A DNA stretch of 54,622 bases, from NCBI GenBank assembly GCA_016784605.1, contig JADHUI010000018.1, positions 1-54,622 on the forward strand, read 5' to 3'. The position numbers and the translations under genes were made by a program. The notes below the pieces were generated by a model, which had not been told where the DNA came from, did no database searches, and saw only the letters and a program-made list of their open reading frames with translations. Source of the stretch: Fidelibacterota bacterium (GTDB lineage Bacteria > Fidelibacterota > Marinisomatia > Marinisomatales > UBA1611). Of the stretch, positions 53,497-54,622 are shown one piece after another (position 1 is the stretch's first letter; every line of letters begins with the position of its first letter).

Positions 53497-53880
53497 TTAA
53501 CCCAATCTTGTGCATTTCTCATCCTGAACAAATAAATTATTCACGTCTTTTCCAAAAACATCATTACATTGATATGACCTGATTTTAATCTTTTCATTTT
53601 CAACTTCGCATTCTCGGTACAATACAGTTACATCAAAATTCTCAGTCATCTTCGTGAAGAAGGCGTCGATTTGTTGCTTTAGTGAATCTGTCAATTGGGA
53701 ATGGCAATTTATCAAAACAGCATCGCCAATCGTTTTTACTATTTCCCACGGCAGGGATGTAAGTTCATTTTCAATTAGTTTATAAAAAGAAAGTAACCGT
53801 TGTTTGATTTCAGCATGGGTCAATGATTCACTTTTTCTTTTGAAATTCTTAATATCAATGTTCAGTAATGTTGTTCTCAT
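53497..53880 (-). CDS. Small class III nucleotidyl cyclase-like protein
   Basis: 127 residues, shorter than a full catalytic domain (about 180). Features of the adenylate/guanylate cyclase fold are visible: NIDIKNFKR with a candidate metal Asp9, a helix, KTIGDAVLINCHS with a second candidate metal Asp53, and DVFGKDVNNLFVQDEK, like the GxxVNxAxR helix near the end. No membrane or sensor domain. It might be a stand-alone cyclase, a pseudoenzyme or an effector remnant. Its stop is 20 bases from the beta-helix gene, and a HicAB pair follows on the same strand. Confidence 0.6.
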   Translation of the reverse strand: MRTTLLNIDIKNFKRKSESLTHAEIKQRLLSFYKLIENELTSLPWEIVKTIGDAVLINCHSQLTDSLKQQIDAFFTKMTENFDVTVLYRECEVENEKIKIRSYQCNDVFGKDVNNLFVQDEKCTRLG

Positions 53881-54007
53881 AATTTATAGAGACTTTGGAT
53901 AACGGTTAAAATAAGCTGCGTGAAATTTCTCACCGCAAGTCATTCCATTTACCAAATTTGCTTTCATAAACCCACAAAACATTAATTATGCACTCCACTT
54001 TTCACAG

Positions 54008-54032
54008 CCTGCCCCGATTCTTCGGGGTCAGG
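54008..54032. repeat. GC-rich hairpin in a gene-poor interval
   Basis: CCTGCCCCGA (54008-54017) pairs with TCGGGGTCAGG (54022-54032) with one mismatch around a 4-base loop. No T run follows on either strand, so it is a weak terminator at best. Confidence 0.5.
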
Positions 54033-54054
54033 TTGATTGGGGGTTATAATACCA

Positions 54055-54279
54055 TCATAGATTAGAAAAGAATTCATCCAAGCTCATATTAATATCTTTA
54101 GTGATTTTACGAAGAAGTATTGGTGAAATATCTCTTCCTTTATGAAATGGAACAGTCGTTATCCTTCCATCTTTGTGTCGAAATTGTTTATGAGATCCCT
54201 TTTGGCGAATTTCTTCAAACCCAATTGATTTCAGGATTTTAATGACCTTTTGTGGCTTTAAAACAGGATAAGTTCCCAC
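54055..54279 (-). CDS. hicA: HicA-family mRNA interferase toxin
   Basis: 74 residues. The dsRBD-like HicA fold is visible: LKPQKVIKILKSIGFEEIRQ, KGSHKQFRH with the catalytic His, and TTVPFHKGRDISPILLRKI. It cleaves mRNA. It shares one base with the hicB stop region, forming an antitoxin-first HicBA operon on the minus strand. Confidence 0.93.
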   Translation of the reverse strand: MGTYPVLKPQKVIKILKSIGFEEIRQKGSHKQFRHKDGRITTVPFHKGRDISPILLRKITKDINMSLDEFFSNL

Positions 54280-54494
54280 TATGCATCAACGGCAATAGTT
54301 TGTGTCCCTACAAATTCTGTTTCTAAATAAGGTTCGCCGTCTTCGGATAACATTTGGATAACTTCTAATAAATTGTCGTGTAGTTCGTCAAGCGTTTTAC
54401 CTTGGGAGTGTGCACCGTTAAAACCTGGCACATACCCAACATACAAATGTGTATCAGAACATTTTTCAACAATTGCAGTATATGTTTTCATCAT
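54279..54494 (-). CDS. hicB: HicB-family antitoxin
   Basis: 71 residues: TYTAIVEKCSDTHLYVGYVPG, with PGFNGAHSQGKTLDELHDNL, is the partial RNase-H-like HicB fold that blocks HicA. No C-terminal DNA-binding helix-turn-helix is present, so operon autorepression would need another factor. Two in-frame ATGs (54494 and 54491) follow AAAAGGAAATAA; either may serve. Confidence 0.92.
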   Translation of the reverse strand: MMKTYTAIVEKCSDTHLYVGYVPGFNGAHSQGKTLDELHDNLLEVIQMLSEDGEPYLETEFVGTQTIAVDA

Positions 54495-54569
54495 TTATTT
54501 CCTTTTAATTTCGACGGATAAATTTACTAAACAATAGAATAGTCTCTATGGTATTATAACGACCAAGCT

Positions 54570-54609
54570 CACTGGTTGTCATGGAGCGCAGCGGAATGGC
54601 AATCCAGTG
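54570..54609. repeat. Palindromic intergenic repeat at the right edge
   Basis: CACTGG (54570-54575) and CCAGTG (54604-54609) frame TTGTCAT and ATGGCAA arms around an 'agcgcagcgga' centre. This resembles the widespread GTCAT-AGCGNAGC-GGCAATCC type of dispersed bacterial palindrome. It adjoins the HicAB promoter region and runs near the window end. Confidence 0.6.
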
Positions 54610-54622
54610 CAGCGCCTTGTTA

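Noticed and set aside
1-54622. CRISPR arrays, tRNA or rRNA genes, complete insertion sequences
   Set aside because: I looked for regular short repeats, cloverleaf-like segments and transposase motifs and saw none that hold up by eye.

Overview
The window is a low-GC bacterial chromosome segment with dense, mostly operonic gene order. Two predicted secreted proteins (a multihaem cytochrome and a beta-helix protein) end in a type IX secretion-style C-terminal sorting domain with the NPFNP motif. Together with a Tat-exported polysulfide-reductase-type operon, this is typical of the Fibrobacterota-Chlorobiota-Bacteroidota side of the tree. My best guess is a marine Marinimicrobia (SAR406) or Calditrichota/Ignavibacteria-like genome, but no rRNA is present to confirm it.

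Left part (1-7921): a surface-glycan locus with a partial Gfo/Idh/MocA oxidoreductase (minus strand) and a tight plus-strand run of glycosyltransferase, sulfotransferase, Wzx-like flippase, hexapeptide acyltransferase, YfhO-like membrane protein and orphan histidine kinase. 8003-15798 is a housekeeping operon with overlapping start/stop codons: yajC, def, fmt, rsmB, a PASTA protein, a SEC59/VTE5-like CTP-dependent kinase, a BatA-like von Willebrand protein and hflX.

15800-20536 (minus) is the most striking locus. It is a four-gene operon encoding an HMG-CoA reductase homologue, a PlsC acyltransferase, a very animal-like alkyl-DHAP synthase (AGPS) and an SDR resembling animal acyl/alkyl-DHAP reductase (DHRS7B). 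It is preceded by a structured leader RNA. It looks like a bacterial ether-lipid (plasmalogen-type) pathway. A DAACS symporter and a YyaL/SPATA20-like lipoprotein follow on the same strand.

24303-28182 holds a membrane-tethered LamG/kelch-SARP-type regulator, a dispersed palindromic repeat, and a Phd/VapC-type toxin-antitoxin pair lying between two copies of a 37-bp direct repeat that duplicates the last codons of the neighbouring helicase-nuclease gene. 31320-33778 is an ECF sigma/anti-sigma-like/Spy-like/lipoprotein stress unit. It is followed by serC, msrA, the secreted multihaem cytochrome, an APMAP/strictosidine-synthase-like protein and a YgbA-like protein.

39679-46607 (minus) is a sulfur-metabolism operon: a Cys-rich MerR regulator, Mo-bisPGD oxidoreductase, 4Fe-4S subunit, two tandem NrfD subunits, two YeeE/YedE half-transporters and an unusual rhodanese without its active-site Cys. 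The right end has a DUF1028 protein, a split proton-translocating transhydrogenase (pntAA-AB-B), a secreted beta-helix protein, a minimal class III cyclase-like protein, and a HicAB pair next to a palindromic repeat. No tRNA, rRNA, CRISPR array or intact insertion sequence was seen.
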